Positions 14,429 to 22,233 of a stretch of DNA of 22,233 bases are shown here, piece by piece. The notes under the pieces are model-generated. The model did not search any database. It was not told the DNA's origin and was given only the letters and a program-made list of their open reading frames with translations. Source of the DNA: DAOTWP01 sp034435675 (lineage in GTDB: Bacteria > Chloroflexota > Anaerolineae > Aggregatilineales > Phototrophicaceae); NCBI GenBank assembly GCA_034435675.1, contig DAOTWP010000042.1, positions 1 to 22,233 on the forward strand, read 5' to 3'. The number at the start of each line of letters is the position of its first letter. Position 1 is the first letter of the stretch. The position numbers and the translations under genes were made by a program.

Positions 14429-14896
14429 ATGAGTCTGCGTTTTTATCCCGATTACTTTCCTCCCTTTGAACACGAACCGACGACGGACCGGTTTGCGATC
14501 CGCCACATCGGGGACGGTGTTGGTGAGGGTGTGGTTGCGCTGGTCGATTTTGAACCTGGTGAGCTGATCTTCGTCTTCACTGGGATTTTCTCCAGCGAAA
14601 TCACCCAGTTTACACTGCAAGTCACTGACGGGCTGCATCTGCATGATCCGTTCTTCATGGGCAAGATTCTGCATTCGTGCGCGGCTAACGCGACGGTTGA
14701 CATGCGCACGCGCACGTTCACCGCGATCCAGCCGATCAAAGCAGGCGACTTTGTGACCATGGACTATGCTCAGACGGAAGCACGTCTGTTTAAGAACTTT
14801 GAATGCTGCTGTGGCGCGCCCAACTGCCGCGGTTATGTCACCGGCTATCTTGACCGGGAAGAAACCACGCCGCAGGTTGCCGTACTGGCAAGCTGA
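14429..14896 (+). CDS. SET-domain protein with post-SET cysteines
   Basis: A 155-residue compact SET domain, the fold of protein lysine methyltransferases using S-adenosylmethionine. Visible are GVGEGVVALVDFEPGELI (29-46, the SET-N strand pair), HSCAANATVD (82-91), IKAGDFVTMDY with Tyr113, and a post-SET motif C-x-C-x4-C (Cys126, 128, 133) in ECCCGAPNCRG. The usual N-H-S-C box has Leu instead of Asn before His82. ATG 14429 has AGGGAG eight bases before it. The frame is open back to ATG 14207, which has a strong but distant AAAGGAGAT; the extra 74 residues are Ser/Asp-rich and use codons unlike the SET part, so I prefer the short form. Its target is unknown. Bacterial SET proteins of this size are scattered and mostly uncharacterised. 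Confidence 0.85.
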   Translation: MSLRFYPDYFPPFEHEPTTDRFAIRHIGDGVGEGVVALVDFEPGELIFVFTGIFSSEITQFTLQVTDGLHLHDPFFMGKILHSCAANATVDMRTRTFTAIQPIKAGDFVTMDYAQTEARLFKNFECCCGAPNCRGYVTGYLDREETTPQVAVLAS

Positions 14897-15061
14897 CCGC
14901 CTATGCACGCAGGCGCGCTTGCCGCGCCGCTGTGTGAACCCGACAGCAGAATACAGCGCCCGCCGCTGGTCTTCCAGTTCCGGGCGTCTGTTTTCGCGTA
15001 CCTGTTTTCCAACTGTCTGCCCGCGCCGATCCGCGTCACGCCAGTGCAAAATCAGACCCAT

Positions 15062-15151
15062 GAGACTAAAAATCTGTCCGTAAATTCATCAAGATGGGCG
15101 AGGCATGCCTCGCCCCTACAGGAAAATCTGATTTCTCGGATAGAGACTAAA
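15062..15151. repeat. Short inverted-repeat element related to the one at 12703
   Basis: The left arm (15064-15089, containing AATCTGTCCGTAAATTC) matches the 12708 arm at 19 of 26 positions. The right arm (15128-15151) in inverse matches it at about 17 of 24. GAGACTAAA occurs directly at 15062-15070 and 15143-15151, possibly a target duplication. Between them is the perfect palindrome at 15096-15115. The whole 14897-15262 gap has no convincing gene; 14897-15060 shows nothing recognisable. Confidence 0.45.
15096..15115. repeat. Perfect 20-bp palindrome, REP type
   Basis: GGGCGAGGCATGCCTCGCCC is its own inverse complement. It can fold into a tight hairpin or cruciform. Similar GC-rich palindromes ending in CCCCTAC are, to my knowledge, common between genes in Chloroflexota and cyanobacteria. 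Confidence 0.8.
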
Positions 15152-15161
15152 TGGCTCGCTC

Positions 15162-15190
15162 GTAGGGGCGACACATGCTTCGCCTGTACA
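15162..15190. repeat. Degenerate second REP-type palindrome
   Basis: GTAGGGGCGA and the inverse of TTCGCCTGTAC flank ACACATGC. It is an imperfect relative of the palindrome at 15096-15115, 47 bases further right, about 70 bases before the decarboxylase start. Confidence 0.5.
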
Positions 15191-15262
15191 TTCATGCTGT
15201 GCAGTCTGAACCCGCACCAGGGTGTGCGATAAGGGATATTTTGATTCAGGAGCCGATACCAT

Positions 15263-16765
15263 ATGGTGCAGATTGCCCGCGCGCAAGCGCCTGTAGACCC
15301 GCGCGACCAGACGCGCATGCCTTTTCTGGAAAGCCTGCTGGCAGAAAAAGAACGCTGGCAGACCTCGTTTCATATGCCCGGTCACAAGGGCACAATGCCG
15401 CCGCACCCCATGCTGCTGGAATACTGGGGCGGCAATGTGCATCCCGCCGATCTGGTCGAAATCAACGGCATTATTGACTATCTGCACGCGCCCAAAGGCA
15501 CACTGCTGGAAGCGCAGCAGTTAGCGGCACAGGCATATGGCGCGGAGAGCACGTTTTTCCTGATCAACGGCTCAACGGTGGGCAATGTCGGCTCAATCAT
15601 GAGCACGGCATTCGACGGGCAGTACGTGATTATGCCGCGCGCCTCGCACCGTTCGGTCTATGGCGGCGTAGTGCTGTCCGGCGCAATGCCGCTGTATGTT
15701 GAGCCGGAATATCACCCGCAGATTGGCTTTCCGCTGGCGGTGCACCCCGCAGCCGTTCAAGCGCTGCTGGAACGCCATGAGCGTGTGGCAGCAGTGCATA
15801 TCACCTCACCAAATTATTACGGCGTGCTGTCCGACACAGCGGCGATTGCGGCACATGCCCACGCGCACGGCGCAGCGCTGCTGGTGGACGAGGCGCACGG
15901 GTCGCATCTGGCATTCCACGAGGCGCTGCCCCGTTCAGCGACGCAGCTTGGCGCGGATCTGGTTATCCAGAGTACGCACAAAACGCAGGGTGCGCTGACC
16001 CAGTGTTCGATGCTGCACTACAACGCCAGCGGCGGCGGGGTCAACCTGGCGCGGGTGGCGCAGGTGCTGGCGCTGCTGCAAACCTCGTCCCCCAGTTCGA
16101 TTCTGCTGGCATCGCTGGATGCGGCGCGCATGCAGATGGCGACAGCGGGGCATGCGCTGCTGGACGGCGTGATCCGCCTGGCGCAGGCAGCACGCGAACA
16201 GATTCGCCAGATTGACGGGTTGTGGTGCTACGGCGACGACCTGCTCGGCGTCGGCGGGATTTACGCCTATGACCCGACCAAGCTGATCATCCGCATGACG
16301 GACTGCGGGCTGAGTGGCTATGAGGCGTATGACCTGCTGCGCTACCAGTACGGCATTGACGCCGAATTTGCTGACCTGCGGCAGGTGGTTGCCTCGGTGA
16401 CGATAGGCGACACAGAAGCGAGTGTCAACAAACTGCTGGACGCGCTGCGGGCAATCGCCGCTGAACAGCGCCCGCCCAAAGCGGCAGTCGCGCAGGTTGC
16501 GCCGCCCGCTGCCCTGCCAACGCTGGCATTCAGCCCGCGTGATGCCTATTTCGCGCCGTCGCGTGCGCTGCCGGTGGAACAGGCAGTCGGGGAGGTCGTG
16601 GCAGAGAATATCATCCCCTACCCGCCGGGCATTCCGCTGGTCGTGCCGGGCGAAGTGCTCGATCAGGAACATCTGGAGTACCTGCATTACCTGATGCGTA
16701 TGGGCAGCGGGGTCGTTGGACCGGAGGATAAGACACTGCGGCAGCTTCGCGTGGTCGCGCAGTAG
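15263..16765 (+). CDS. Orn/Lys/Arg decarboxylase, SpeA/YaaO-type (PLP-dependent)
   Basis: A 500-residue fold-type I PLP enzyme of the Orn/Lys/Arg decarboxylase major domain family, making polyamine precursors (agmatine, cadaverine or putrescine) in the cytoplasm. Family landmarks: SFHMPGHKG (35-43), the ring-stacking His129 in RASHRS, Asp209 in LLVDEAHGSHL, and the PLP Lys240 in STHKTQGAL. The C-terminal domain (IIPYPPGIPLVVPGE) is the conserved end of short biosynthetic members of about 480-500 residues; the long acid-inducible forms have an extra N-terminal wing domain that is missing here. AGGAG (15248-15252) lies ten bases before ATG 15263. Substrate choice between Arg, Lys and Orn cannot be read reliably. 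Neighbours give no pathway hint. Confidence 0.92.
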   Translation: MVQIARAQAPVDPRDQTRMPFLESLLAEKERWQTSFHMPGHKGTMPPHPMLLEYWGGNVHPADLVEINGIIDYLHAPKGTLLEAQQLAAQAYGAESTFFLINGSTVGNVGSIMSTAFDGQYVIMPRASHRSVYGGVVLSGAMPLYVEPEYHPQIGFPLAVHPAAVQALLERHERVAAVHITSPNYYGVLSDTAAIAAHAHAHGAALLVDEAHGSHLAFHEALPRSATQLGADLVIQSTHKTQGALTQCSMLHYNASGGGVNLARVAQVLALLQTSSPSSILLASLDAARMQMATAGHALLDGVIRLAQAAREQIRQIDGLWCYGDDLLGVGGIYAYDPTKLIIRMTDCGLSGYEAYDLLRYQYGIDAEFADLRQVVASVTIGDTEASVNKLLDALRAIAAEQRPPKAAVAQVAPPAALPTLAFSPRDAYFAPSRALPVEQAVGEVVAENIIPYPPGIPLVVPGEVLDQEHLEYLHYLMRMGSGVVGPEDKTLRQLRVVAQ

Positions 16766-16810
16766 GGCAGGCGGCATGCCGGGCAGGCACGCGGGGCAGA
16801 CGCGCCCGCC

Positions 16811-17395
16811 CTATGCGTCGAGCAGCCGCAGGATCACCTGCGTGATGGCGCGCACATGGGCGAAATCGGGTTTGACACCTTTCACCGTCGCCACCCCTTG
16901 CAGGGCGCTGAGGATCGTGAAGGCGAGGTGCTGCGGGGCTTCGCGGCTGGCGATGCCCCCGGCTGCCTGCCCCTGCGCCAGCACCCCGGCGATAATCGCT
17001 GCGATGCCAAAATAATGCTCCAGCAGCAGGCTGGTCACGTCAGCATCCAGCGTGCCGAACTCGACCATCGCATTGAACGCCATGGATCCCTGCGCGTGGG
17101 CGTAAGCCTGGGCGAGTTCCTCCACAGAGGCGAAAAGGCGCTCGACAAACTGCTGCGGCGTGGGGGCATCCGCCGCCATCTGCACAATGCGCGCGCGTTC
17201 CTGCGCACAGAAGCGTGCCAGCGCCAGCAGGTAGATGCCGCGCTTGTCGCCAAACGCCTCATACATGCTGCTGCTGCTGATGCCCATTGCCTCTTTCAGG
17301 TCACGGATTGACGTGGCTTCGTACCCCTGCTGCCAGAAGAGCAGCATCGCCCGTTCAATCACTGCATCCTTGTCAAATTCACGCTGTCGTGCCAT
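16811..17395 (-). CDS. TetR/AcrR-family transcriptional regulator
   Basis: A 194-residue regulator. The N-terminal domain has FDKDAVIERAMLLFWQQGYEATSIRDLKEAMGISSSSMYEAFGDK (quoted in pieces in the family sense), with the helix-turn-helix at about residues 28-48, where SSSMYEAFGDKRGIYLLAL is typical of the YxxFxxK recognition region. The remainder is a helical effector domain. The start ATG 17395 has only a weak GAGAACGG upstream. It begins 47 bases after the stop of the penicillin-binding protein gene on the same strand, so it may be cotranscribed. No operator dyad is visible in that short gap, and its target and ligand are unknown. Confidence 0.92.
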   Translation of the reverse strand: MARQREFDKDAVIERAMLLFWQQGYEATSIRDLKEAMGISSSSMYEAFGDKRGIYLLALARFCAQERARIVQMAADAPTPQQFVERLFASVEELAQAYAHAQGSMAFNAMVEFGTLDADVTSLLLEHYFGIAAIIAGVLAQGQAAGGIASREAPQHLAFTILSALQGVATVKGVKPDFAHVRAITQVILRLLDA

Positions 17396-17442
17396 GCACC
17401 GTTCTCAAGAGCTATCGCGGTCCGCCCGTCCTGCCGCCCGCC

Positions 17443-20400
17443 CTACTGCACCGTGAAGGGCACCTCAAACGGCGGGATGGCGATGTTGGCATCCTGCCCG
17501 ATGACCACCAGCCGGATACGGTATTCGCCGGGCTGTCCGGGCACGAACAGGTCTTCCAGCTTGCCGTTGAACACGCTGTTGGGGTGTTCCGTGCCAATCG
17601 TCGTCCAGTCGCCAAACGGTCCGCCGATGATCTCGATCTTGTACGAACGCGCGCCCGCCAGATCCACCGTGCCGATGATCTCCACCTGCCCGCTGAGCAC
17701 CATGCCCGGCTGCGGGTAGCTGATTACGGCGACAATCGCGCCGCCGCCCCCGCCCACAAAGCCGCCCGCCTGAATCAGCGATTGGTCACAGGCAATCGTC
17801 GGCAGGTACGCCAGCCCGCGCTGCCGGGCGTACTCTTCCGCCCACACCGGGTCATTCGGCGCGCTGTTGTCGGTCAGCGGCGGCATGAGGAACAACTGCT
17901 CACGCGCGGTGGTCGCCACCGGCACCAGATCGTTGGGCACAATGCAGTACAGCGGCGCAGGCGGCGGCTGCTGCCCGGCGGCAACCGGGAAGCTGATCGC
18001 GGCGCTGACCTGCGGCGGCAGCGGCACCACCAGGGCGCGGTAGATGCCCGGCTGCGCTTCGCTCATCGCCAGGTTGCCCACCGGCGCGGGATCGGGCGGC
18101 TGCGGGTAATTCAGGTTGCCCGCCGCGTCGGGAATGCCGGCGGGGTAATCGAGGAACCACTCGACCACCCCCGGCGTACAGCCGGCTGCCGGTTCGCTCA
18201 GGCTGCGCACACTGCAAACACGCTGCTGCGACATGCCCGACGGCACACCCCGCCGATCCGGCAGAAGCTGCCCGTTGACGGCGAACGACGCCAGATAATC
18301 GCGGTTGCCGTAAATTGTCGTGATGACCTGATTCCAGATTGGCGCAGCGCCCTGCAAGCCGGAAACATTGCGCATCGGGTCGCCGTTGTTGTTGCCCACC
18401 CACACGCCGATAGCAACATTCGACGTATAGCCTACCGTCCAGTTATCCTTGAAGTCGTTGGTTGTGCCCGTTTTCGCCGCCGATTCGATGCCATCGGTGC
18501 GCAGCGGGCTGCTGCCGCCCATCGCTTCACTGCGCGCGCCATTGTCCGCCAGAATGTCGGTAATCAGGTAAGCGATGCGCGGGTCAAGCACCTGCACGCC
18601 CAAGCCTGTACGCTGCACGCTCGTTTCGTTCAGCGTGCCGCGCGGGCAGCCGCTTTCATATTCGTAGACAATGTGCCCGTCACGGTCAATGATGCAGCGC
18701 ACAGACGTGGCGCGCACCAGCGAGCCGCCGTTGCCGAAGACGGCGTAGCCCTGCGTCAGTTCCAGCGGGCTGATTTCGCCGCCGCCCAGCGTCAGCGACA
18801 AGCCGTAGAAGCTGGCATCTGTGCCCAGCGTGGTCACACCGAAGCGCTGCATCAGGTTGAGCAGATTGGGCACGCCCACACGCCGCAGTGTCTGCACCGC
18901 CGGGATGTTGTAGCTGTTCGCCAGCGCCGTGCGCATGGTCATTGGACCATGATACGCGCCGTCATAGTTGACCGGGCGATACGGTTCCTGACCGGGAATG
19001 CCGATTTCCGTGCGTGTATCCCAGATGATGTCGCCCGGCGTCATGCCTTGTTCGAGCGCCGCCGAATAGGTGAAGGGCTTCATCGTGCTGCCCGGCTGGC
19101 GCAGCCCAATCGTCACGTTAAAGCGCCCGTCAATCGTTTCGCTGTCGTAATCAATGCTGCCGACCATGCCGATAATCTCGCCGGTCACGGGCGTGAGGAT
19201 GACCACTGCCGCGTTGCTGACCGTGTTGCCGGACAGCCGCGCCACCTGATCCGCCGCGATACTCTGCGCCATTTCGTTGATGCGCACATCTACCGTGGTG
19301 TAGACCGCATAACCGCCCGACGCGATGTACTCCAGCGGATAGCCCAGGTCAAGCAGGATGCGCTCGGTTTCGTCCTGCGCGTACACGGTGAAGTGCGGCG
19401 CGCGCAGCGAAATATCCTGCGGGCGGAAGGTCAGCCCTGCTGCCAGCGCGGTGTCGCGTTCCTGCGGCGTAATGTAGCCGAACGTGACCATCGCGTTCAG
19501 CACGATATTCCAGCGCTGGAACACATAGTTCTGCGTTGCGGGATCGGGGTCGAATGGGTCGAGGTTGGCGGGGTCGGCGGGCAGCCCGGCAAGGAACGCC
19601 GCTTCGCCCAGCGTCAGGTCGCCGACATCCTTGCCGAAGTAAACCTGCGCCGCTGCCTGCGCGCCATAAGCCATGTTGCCATAGTAGATTTCGTTCAGGT
19701 ACATTTCGAGGATTTCCTGCTTGGTCATGCGCTGGGTCAGCGCCAGTGCCAGCATGATTTCCTCGAATTTGCGCTGCACGCTGCGTTCGGCGCGGTACTC
19801 GAAGTCAAACAGCACGTTACGCACAAGCTGCTGTGTGATGCTGCTGCCGCCGCCGGCGTCGTCAATCAGCCCGGTAAAACCCAGGAACCCGCGAATGGTG
19901 GATGCAGGATCAATGCCGGGATTCGTCCAGAACGAGTCGTCCTCGGTGGCAATGGTGGCATCAATCAGCACCTGTGGGAACTGCGCGAAGGGCACATTCA
20001 CGCGCCGCCCTTCGTCAAACGACTCGAACAGTGGCACGCCGTTGCGATCATAATAGAAGGTGCTCTGGAAGTTGCGATACTGCGCGAGGCGTTCTTCCGC
20101 TTCCTCGACCATATCGCCAACTTCGGCGTAAGCGACCACGCCAAAGACCAGCCCCAGCAGGGTCGAGCCGCCGCAAAAAGACAGCGTCATTACCAGAAAG
20201 ACCAGCACACAGCCAGGCATGCGGCGGCGGCGGCGTGTGCTGCCGGGGCGGCGCTGTGGCAGCACACCCTGCTGCGGGGGCATAGGCGGCACGGCGGGCA
20301 CGTTTGCCGCCATCCCGGTGGGGCGCTGGTAGCGCTGCTGGTCGGCGGGCACAGGCGCGGGCACGCTCGGCTGCTGCGCGGGAAGCTGCACGGCAGGATG

Positions 20401-20931
20401 CGCGACGGTCACGGCAGGCGGGCGCTGCGCCGGGGTGGGCTGGGTATACTGCTGCGCGGCGGCAGGCTGAGTATAGTCGGTGGTGTGTGGCACGGTGAAA
20501 TCCGGGTTGGGGTCCATGCCGCCGCTGCCCGCCAGCGTGCGCTGCGGGTCGAGAAAATCGGGCACTCTGGGAATGCCCACAGTAGGCAGACTGTGCGCAC
20601 TGCGTTCCTGCTCTTCTGCTGCGCGGGCGCGCTCTGCTGCTTCTGCCCGCGCGATTGCCTCGGCGTCAATTTCGTCGGTATCATCCTGCTCTGCTGTGCT
20701 GCGGGCAGCGCCGCGCGGCTGGGTTGCGCCCGGTTCATCCACATGCGGCAGGTGAAATGGAACATCGTCATCCGCTGCCACGCCGTCCCCTTCACGATCC
20801 AGCGGTTTGTCCTGCGCGTGCAGGTGGCGGATGTACTCCTCCTCCGCGCGCTGCCGTTCCGGATCCGTGGCATACGGTTGGGTCTCCGGTTCAAGGTCCG
20901 GCAGTGAGTTTAATTCGCGTTCATCAGACAT
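17443..20931 (-). CDS. Class A penicillin-binding protein (transglycosylase/transpeptidase), PBP1A-like
   Basis: A 1162-residue bifunctional peptidoglycan synthase. Order: a long Pro/Gln/Glu-rich cytoplasmic tail (1 to about 235), a membrane anchor (about 237-270, MPGCVLVFLVMTLSF onward), a GT51 glycosyltransferase with IATEDDSFWTNPGID (about 327-341) and GGSSITQQLVRN (about 361-373), then a transpeptidase with SxxK Ser in QPGSTMKPF (about 613), SxN in ANSYNIP (about 671) and KTGTTND (about 820). The last 200 residues have Cys in CSVRSL and GCTPG and an Ig-like beta module (MVLSGQVEIIGTVDLAGA). Usual length is 650-850, so both ends are extended. ATG 20931 has GGAG ten bases before it; nine more codons are open upstream without support. 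TetR follows it on the same strand. Confidence 0.93.
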   Translation of the reverse strand: MSDERELNSLPDLEPETQPYATDPERQRAEEEYIRHLHAQDKPLDREGDGVAADDDVPFHLPHVDEPGATQPRGAARSTAEQDDTDEIDAEAIARAEAAERARAAEEQERSAHSLPTVGIPRVPDFLDPQRTLAGSGGMDPNPDFTVPHTTDYTQPAAAQQYTQPTPAQRPPAVTVAHPAVQLPAQQPSVPAPVPADQQRYQRPTGMAANVPAVPPMPPQQGVLPQRRPGSTRRRRRMPGCVLVFLVMTLSFCGGSTLLGLVFGVVAYAEVGDMVEEAEERLAQYRNFQSTFYYDRNGVPLFESFDEGRRVNVPFAQFPQVLIDATIATEDDSFWTNPGIDPASTIRGFLGFTGLIDDAGGGSSITQQLVRNVLFDFEYRAERSVQRKFEEIMLALALTQRMTKQEILEMYLNEIYYGNMAYGAQAAAQVYFGKDVGDLTLGEAAFLAGLPADPANLDPFDPDPATQNYVFQRWNIVLNAMVTFGYITPQERDTALAAGLTFRPQDISLRAPHFTVYAQDETERILLDLGYPLEYIASGGYAVYTTVDVRINEMAQSIAADQVARLSGNTVSNAAVVILTPVTGEIIGMVGSIDYDSETIDGRFNVTIGLRQPGSTMKPFTYSAALEQGMTPGDIIWDTRTEIGIPGQEPYRPVNYDGAYHGPMTMRTALANSYNIPAVQTLRRVGVPNLLNLMQRFGVTTLGTDASFYGLSLTLGGGEISPLELTQGYAVFGNGGSLVRATSVRCIIDRDGHIVYEYESGCPRGTLNETSVQRTGLGVQVLDPRIAYLITDILADNGARSEAMGGSSPLRTDGIESAAKTGTTNDFKDNWTVGYTSNVAIGVWVGNNNGDPMRNVSGLQGAAPIWNQVITTIYGNRDYLASFAVNGQLLPDRRGVPSGMSQQRVCSVRSLSEPAAGCTPGVVEWFLDYPAGIPDAAGNLNYPQPPDPAPVGNLAMSEAQPGIYRALVVPLPPQVSAAISFPVAAGQQPPPAPLYCIVPNDLVPVATTAREQLFLMPPLTDNSAPNDPVWAEEYARQRGLAYLPTIACDQSLIQAGGFVGGGGGAIVAVISYPQPGMVLSGQVEIIGTVDLAGARSYKIEIIGGPFGDWTTIGTEHPNSVFNGKLEDLFVPGQPGEYRIRLVVIGQDANIAIPPFEVPFTVQ

Positions 20932-20969
20932 GGAGAGGCGACTCCGGCAAAAGCCCAACGTGTGGTTCT

Positions 20970-20975
20970 ATTGTA
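20970..20975 (-). promoter_or_regulatory. Possible -10 for the PBP gene
   Basis: On the minus strand TACAAT lies 39 bases before ATG 20931. No good -35 is found at 16-18 bases, so this is a weak call. If correct, the PBP gene is transcribed separately from the glycosyltransferase gene upstream. Confidence 0.35.
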
Positions 20976-21060
20976 GCAGAACGACTCCGCTGGCATAGTT
21001 GCGTTTACCTGACGATAACCAGACGGCGTGCGTAGGGCAAGGGCAGGGGACAAGCTGCAC

Positions 21061-22233
21061 TCAAGGCGAGGGAGGCGGTTCGCCCAGCACGACATAGCGG
21101 AATTTGACCTCGTGGCTCATCAGCGGGTTTTGCAAAATCGCTGTCTTGAAGTCCACGCTGTTCCACGCAACGAGCAGCGCCAGCAGCAGTGCGCCGCCCA
21201 GCAGCGCGGGCAGCAGCCGCACGCGCCCGCCCGGCAGGCGCTGCCAGACCCACAACGCCGCCCCCGCCGCCGGAATGCTGAGCAGCGGCAGGACGAGCAG
21301 CAGGAAGCGCGGGTCATAGCTGACCGACCACCACCAGACGGCGCAGTAGGGCAGCGCGAGCAGCAGCAGCAGGCGTTCGGCGCTGCCGTTCCGCAGGGCA
21401 CGCCGCAGCGCCCAACCGATGCCGAGCAGCAGCAGCACACCGGTGATGCTGTAGGTCGCCGGGCGGCTGACGAACACCAGCAGCGTGTCGAGTCCGCGCT
21501 GTGCCTGGTCGGTCCAGGCGGTGGGGGGCACCAGCGGCGCAGCATTGAGCAAATTGCGCAGATACCAGGGAGCGGCGACCAGCGCGCCGCCCAGCGCGCA
21601 GAGCAGCAGGTGCTGCCAGCGCAGGTGCCGCTGCCACAGCAGCCACAGCCCCACCAGCGGCACGAAGACCAGCGCGGCGTTTTTGGTCCACAGCGCACCG
21701 CCCAGCAAAAGCCCCGCCAGCAGCGCGTCATCCGCCTGCGGCTTGTGTGCCAACCGCCAGAGGAACAGCGCCGCCAGCGACAGGAAAAAGGCGGTCGGCA
21801 GTTCGGTATAGCCGCTGGATGCCCAGGTCGCAAATGTGGGCGTCAGCGCCAGCAGCAGCGCCGCCAGCCACCCCGCGCCGCGTCCATAGAGCGCCGCGCC
21901 AAATGTGTAGCCAACCGGCAGGCAGCCCAGCGCCAAAAGCGCCAGCGCCGCGCCGGCAAGGTAGTCGTTGGGCCAGCCGGAGAGGATGACAATATAGGCG
22001 TTGAGCAGCACGACCAGCGGCGGGTAGCCTTCCTGAAGGGTCTGCACGCCGTTCAGCGGCAGCAGCGCGCCGGAGCGCCAGACATTGCGCGCCATGTAGC
22101 TGTAGAGCACGGCGTCATCGCGGTAGAAGACCCAGTATGCCGCGTTGAACAGCACTGCCGCGCAGACCAGCGCCAGGCAGAGCAGCAGGATACGGCGCTG
22201 CCAGCGGGGGCGGGATTCAGAAGTCTGTGACAC
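21061..22233 (-). CDS. GT39-like polytopic membrane glycosyltransferase, reaches window edge
   Basis: At least 390 residues of a multi-spanning membrane protein resembling dolichyl-phosphate-mannose/ArnT-type (GT-C fold) glycosyltransferases, which move sugars from lipid carriers at the outer face of the membrane. After an Arg-rich start there is a first membrane helix (about 15-35), then FYRDDAVLYSYMARNVWRSG, where the acidic pair resembles the catalytic loop of the family, GYPPLVVLLNAYIV, SSGYTELPTAFFLSLAALF, and about eight to nine more hydrophobic segments ending near VAWNSVDF. A GTG sits exactly at the window edge (22233) and could be the start, but no upstream sequence is available to judge it, so the gene may be longer. 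The C-terminal soluble domain is minimal. It is followed by the PBP gene after 129 bases; a cell-envelope link is inference. Confidence 0.8.
   Translation of the reverse strand: MSQTSESRPRWQRRILLLCLALVCAAVLFNAAYWVFYRDDAVLYSYMARNVWRSGALLPLNGVQTLQEGYPPLVVLLNAYIVILSGWPNDYLAGAALALLALGCLPVGYTFGAALYGRGAGWLAALLLALTPTFATWASSGYTELPTAFFLSLAALFLWRLAHKPQADDALLAGLLLGGALWTKNAALVFVPLVGLWLLWQRHLRWQHLLLCALGGALVAAPWYLRNLLNAAPLVPPTAWTDQAQRGLDTLLVFVSRPATYSITGVLLLLGIGWALRRALRNGSAERLLLLLALPYCAVWWWSVSYDPRFLLLVLPLLSIPAAGAALWVWQRLPGGRVRLLPALLGGALLLALLVAWNSVDFKTAILQNPLMSHEVKFRYVVLGEPPPSP

Noticed and set aside
14414..15061. Leftward frame across the SET gene and the 14897-15060 gap, with a helix-like stretch in the gap
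   Set aside because: Most of it is opposite the SET gene; no start signal, no recognisable product. A gene remnant cannot be excluded but is not supported.
17287..20907. A 1206-codon open frame on the plus strand
   Set aside because: It lies entirely opposite the PBP gene, is rich in Arg, His and Ala as expected for the reverse of GC-rich coding sequence, and has no recognisable motif. The PBP frame has all catalytic motifs.
21028..22230. A 400-codon plus-strand frame opposite the glycosyltransferase
   Set aside because: Gln/Arg-rich shadow of a Leu-rich membrane protein on the other strand.

Overview
The window is GC-rich bacterial chromosome (roughly 60% G+C by eye) with Shine-Dalgarno-led genes, sigma70-like promoters and several GC-rich intergenic palindromes. 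The family mix fits a Chloroflexota (Anaerolineae-like) bacterium: a GH114-like secreted protein, a small STAS-like protein, a HEAT protein, a bacterial SET-domain protein, a very long class A penicillin-binding protein and F420-type redox proteins. This assignment is inference; no taxonomic marker such as rRNA is present. I see no phage, CRISPR array, transposase or plasmid genes.

Layout. Positions 1-251 hold the possible start of a leftward gene. A secreted GH114-like protein (252-1304, +) follows, then a 607-bp gap with short repeats. A hydantoinase/dihydropyrimidinase (1912-3396, -) and an aldo/keto reductase (3681-4730, +) are transcribed divergently. A stand-alone LolD/MacB-type ABC ATPase lies at 5049-5819. 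A small STAS-like protein and a HEAT-repeat protein (6107-7079, +) end at a strong terminator shared with a creatininase-family hydrolase (7242-7931, -). Next comes a tRNA gene with anticodon UAA but no long variable arm (8213-8286), with its own promoter and terminator.

Positions 8365-11141 form a redox-and-regulator island: an F420-reductase-like NAD(P)-binding protein and an SDR with its catalytic Tyr replaced by Phe (both -), then divergently a TetR regulator and a Ddn-like deazaflavin-type oxidoreductase (both +). Between the SDR and TetR genes are two identical 18-bp operators. One sits inside an excellent promoter that reads toward the SDR gene, so repression by the adjacent TetR is a strong inference.

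The right part carries an amidase (11286-12707, +), a 216-bp inverted-repeat-bounded MITE-like element, a nucleoside-deoxyribosyltransferase-like protein (13022-13924, -), a SET-domain protein with post-SET cysteines (14429-14896, +), a second smaller relative of the repeat element, and an Orn/Lys/Arg decarboxylase (15263-16765, +). A leftward block follows: TetR, bifunctional PBP1A and a GT39-like membrane glycosyltransferase that touches the window edge.

Most genes look like ordinary housekeeping or accessory metabolism. The features most worth a second look are the short-variable-arm UAA-anticodon tRNA, the TetR/SDR switch with an apparently catalytically altered SDR, and the inverted-repeat element family.
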